The translations under genes and the position numbers were made by a program. Shown piece after piece: positions 62,342-64,000 of a stretch of DNA of 64,000 nucleotides. How positions within the stretch are numbered: the stretch's first letter is position 1; every line of letters begins with the position of its first letter. Source of the DNA: Halorhabdus utahensis DSM 12940 (lineage in GTDB: Archaea; Halobacteriota; Halobacteria; Halobacteriales; Haloarculaceae); NCBI RefSeq assembly GCF_000023945.1, contig NC_013158.1, forward strand, positions 2,418,001-2,482,000, written 5' to 3'. The notes under the pieces were generated by a model. The model ran no database searches. It saw nothing but the letters and a program-made list of their open reading frames with translations, and had not been told where the DNA came from.

Positions 62342-63250
62342 ATGGCAGTGGATCGCCGCACAGCCGCGGTAGCTGTCCTCGGACTCCTCGCTGTCAGTGC
62401 GCTCGTTCTCTCGGCGGCGACGCTGACTGACGCGGCAGAATCAGAGGGTGACGGTGGCTGGATCAATCTCGGACCGGACGAGAATGCGGCAGGTGACATC
62501 TTCAGCGGGACGATCGATCTGCCGATCCCGTCGCAGTACCTCGACGAGTTGTGGACCCTGCTTGCCGCCGTTTCGGTTCTCCTTTTGCTTTCAAGTCTCA
62601 TCGTCCTCGATCCGGATGAAATCATTCGTATCGTTGCCGGATTGCTGGTCACCCTGTCGGGTGGCGCGATCATCGGCCTTCTCATGGGTACTATCGGCAT
62701 GGATGAATCACTGATCTCCATCAACGGGACTGTCACCAACGGGACAGGGTTGTCGCTGCCCACCGGCGAGTCCGCCTCGCCCAGTAGCGGTGCCCTCTCG
62801 CCGTATTTGCTGGGTGCGGGCGCGTTCGTGGTGCTGATCGCTGTCGGTCTCCTGTTTGCCCGGTCCGGCGACGAGGACGCCCTGGATGCTCTTGGGGAAG
62901 ACAAAGACGAACCGGGCGGCGACACCGAGCGCCTGGTCTCGTTGGGGGAGGCCGCGGGGCGGGCCGCGGCGGGGATCGCGGCGTCGAACGTCGAGACGAG
63001 CAACGCCGTCTATTCGGCCTGGCTCGAAATGACCGACGCACTCGACGTGACGGATCCGGAGACCACCACTCCGGGCGAGTTCGCGGAGGCTGCCGTCGAG
63101 GCGGGGATGGAACCCGAGCATGTCGACGAACTCACCCGGCTGTTCGAGGACGTCCGATACGGTGACGCACCGGTCTCGCCGGCGCGGGCCGAGCGGGCAG
63201 AAGCGGCCCTAAGCCACATCGAGGCAGCCTACGCGGGTGATGGGGCATGA
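62342..63250 (+). CDS. Membrane protein with C-terminal DUF4129-like domain
   Basis: A 302-residue protein with an N-terminal helix (AAVAVLGLLAVSALVLSAAT) and three further hydrophobic segments (LWTLLAAVSVLLLLSSLIVL; IVAGLLVTLSGGAIIGLLMG; YLLGAGAFVVLIAVGLLFA). A cytoplasmic C-terminal helical domain follows. The end, LTRLFEDVRYGDAPVSPARA, carries the F..VRYG signature of DUF4129, a domain found in transglutaminase/DUF58/MoxR operons of archaea and bacteria. ATG 62342 is 32 bases after hyuB. The stop overlaps the next start (ATGA), so an operon begins here. Confidence 0.78.
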   Translation: MAVDRRTAAVAVLGLLAVSALVLSAATLTDAAESEGDGGWINLGPDENAAGDIFSGTIDLPIPSQYLDELWTLLAAVSVLLLLSSLIVLDPDEIIRIVAGLLVTLSGGAIIGLLMGTIGMDESLISINGTVTNGTGLSLPTGESASPSSGALSPYLLGAGAFVVLIAVGLLFARSGDEDALDALGEDKDEPGGDTERLVSLGEAAGRAAAGIAASNVETSNAVYSAWLEMTDALDVTDPETTTPGEFAEAAVEAGMEPEHVDELTRLFEDVRYGDAPVSPARAERAEAALSHIEAAYAGDGA

Positions 63251-64000
63251 CCGCCACGGATGGATCGACTGGCGAAACCGAGTTGAACGCACTGGGCGTC
63301 GGACGCGCCCTCGGTGTGCTCGGTCTGCTCGCGGTCCTGGGCGGTCTCGTGACGATCCTCCAGCCCTCGCTCGCGTCGGATACAGCATTCGGGTACGGCT
63401 TCGTGACGCTGCTAGGCGTCGTCATTCTGGCGGCCAGTCTGCGATACTGGGTCGGACTCGCACTGACGACGGTCGAGTCGGCGACGCCACCGTCAGTCGA
63501 GGAACGACGCGAGATCTCCATTCCGGGTGTCGCGTTCGATCGAACGCTCGCCGACCATCGACTCACGGCAGTCTCACGCCTGCGGGCCAGGCGGGACGTC
63601 CTCGACCGACTACGATCGGTTGCAGCCCGAATCCACGAACGGGACCACGGTGGTTCGGACGGGCAACCGGACGCCGACGTCTTCGGTGAGGACGCGGAGA
63701 CGGTGCTGTTTGACGACGCCGACCGCGAGCAGGGGCTGACAGGCCGTCTGGCGGCCGTCCGGGCGAAGGGCACGCCGCTACAGCGCCGCGTCAGCGATGT
63801 CGTCGCCGAACTTGCACGCCAGTACGACGGCGAGCGCGTCTCGGTCGAATTCGACGTGCCCGAGCGGACGACAGCGACACGGCCATCCGCTCCCGGCCTG
63901 CGGGCGACCAATCGTTTTCGACTCCTCAAACCGATGGCGCTGTCGGCGGTCGGCGTGGGCGTCGTGTTCGGTTCGGCGGCGTTGCTTCTCGTCGGTGCGC
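63247..64000 (+). CDS. Membrane protein of the DUF4129 operon, 5' part
   Basis: The reading frame starts at ATG 63247, overlapping the previous stop by four bases, and stays open to the end of the window (251 codons). Two hydrophobic segments near the N-terminus (GVLGLLAVLGGLVTILQP and GYGFVTLLGVVILAASLRYW) are followed by a ~160-residue soluble Arg/Glu-rich stretch. A third hydrophobic helix begins at the edge (LSAVGVGVVFGSAALLLVGA). In haloarchaea this position is usually held by a small membrane protein (DUF7269-like) before a DUF58 gene. Function unknown; the product is truncated by the window. Confidence 0.7.
   Translation, partial: MTATDGSTGETELNALGVGRALGVLGLLAVLGGLVTILQPSLASDTAFGYGFVTLLGVVILAASLRYWVGLALTTVESATPPSVEERREISIPGVAFDRTLADHRLTAVSRLRARRDVLDRLRSVAARIHERDHGGSDGQPDADVFGEDAETVLFDDADREQGLTGRLAAVRAKGTPLQRRVSDVVAELARQYDGERVSVEFDVPERTTATRPSAPGLRATNRFRLLKPMALSAVGVGVVFGSAALLLVGA

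Overview
The window is haloarchaeal chromosome and most resembles Halorhabdus. That assignment is inferred from gene content and style, not from a database match. The evidence is a GC-rich genome with very acidic proteins, the three-gene bacterioruberin cluster, an archaeal-type tRNA-Tyr with a C1-G72 pair, AT-rich TATA boxes in GC-rich DNA, the FtsZ2/CdrS/CdrL cell-division locus, and a very large block of Tat-exported polysaccharide hydrolases of the kind known from Halorhabdus.

Left flank (1-12.3 kb). The 3' end of crtD is followed by overlapping lyeJ and cruF, which build C50 carotenoids. Next come a small antitoxin/PIN pair with a symmetric candidate operator, two small conserved proteins, an SRAP protein, a HAD phosphatase, a large chemotaxis-type transducer, the ribosomal genes rps12-rps7 and rpl15e, and a TrmB-family regulator.

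Centre (12.7-46.7 kb). Fourteen same-strand genes encode about 10,900 residues of exported protein, each with a twin-arginine signal. In order they are GH5, GH5, GH12, SASA-type esterase, GH10, GH10, GH5_8-like mannanase, GH5, GH5 (1221 aa), GH5_7-like mannanase, PL1 pectate lyase, GH5 with CBM6, GH9 with CBM3c, and an unrecognised protein. Together they could attack cellulose, xylan, mannan and pectin. Every one carries one of two alternative accessory modules: a ~145-residue beta-sandwich module (10 copies in 9 proteins) or a PKD-like module (7 copies in 5 proteins), never both. FN3 domains and Asp/Gly or Thr/Pro/Glu linkers join the parts. An AT-rich promoter region with a perfect inverted repeat lies between the TrmB gene and the first cellulase, so the regulator is a reasonable candidate controller.

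Right flank (46.8-64 kb). This is mostly core genome: a RIO2 kinase, endonuclease IV, a methyltransferase, ncsA convergent with ftsZ2, cdrS with a promoter full of GTAAGAC/GTCTTAC palindromes, cdrL, tRNA-Tyr, a REC-GAF-PAS-PAS histidine kinase, a zinc-ribbon miniprotein, an aldo/keto reductase, the thiamine regulator ThiR, hyuA-hyuB, and the start of a DUF4129-type membrane protein operon that runs off the window.

The most novel items are the last gene of the hydrolase block (44859-46694), whose ~390-residue His-rich main domain I cannot assign, and the interchangeable accessory modules of the whole block.
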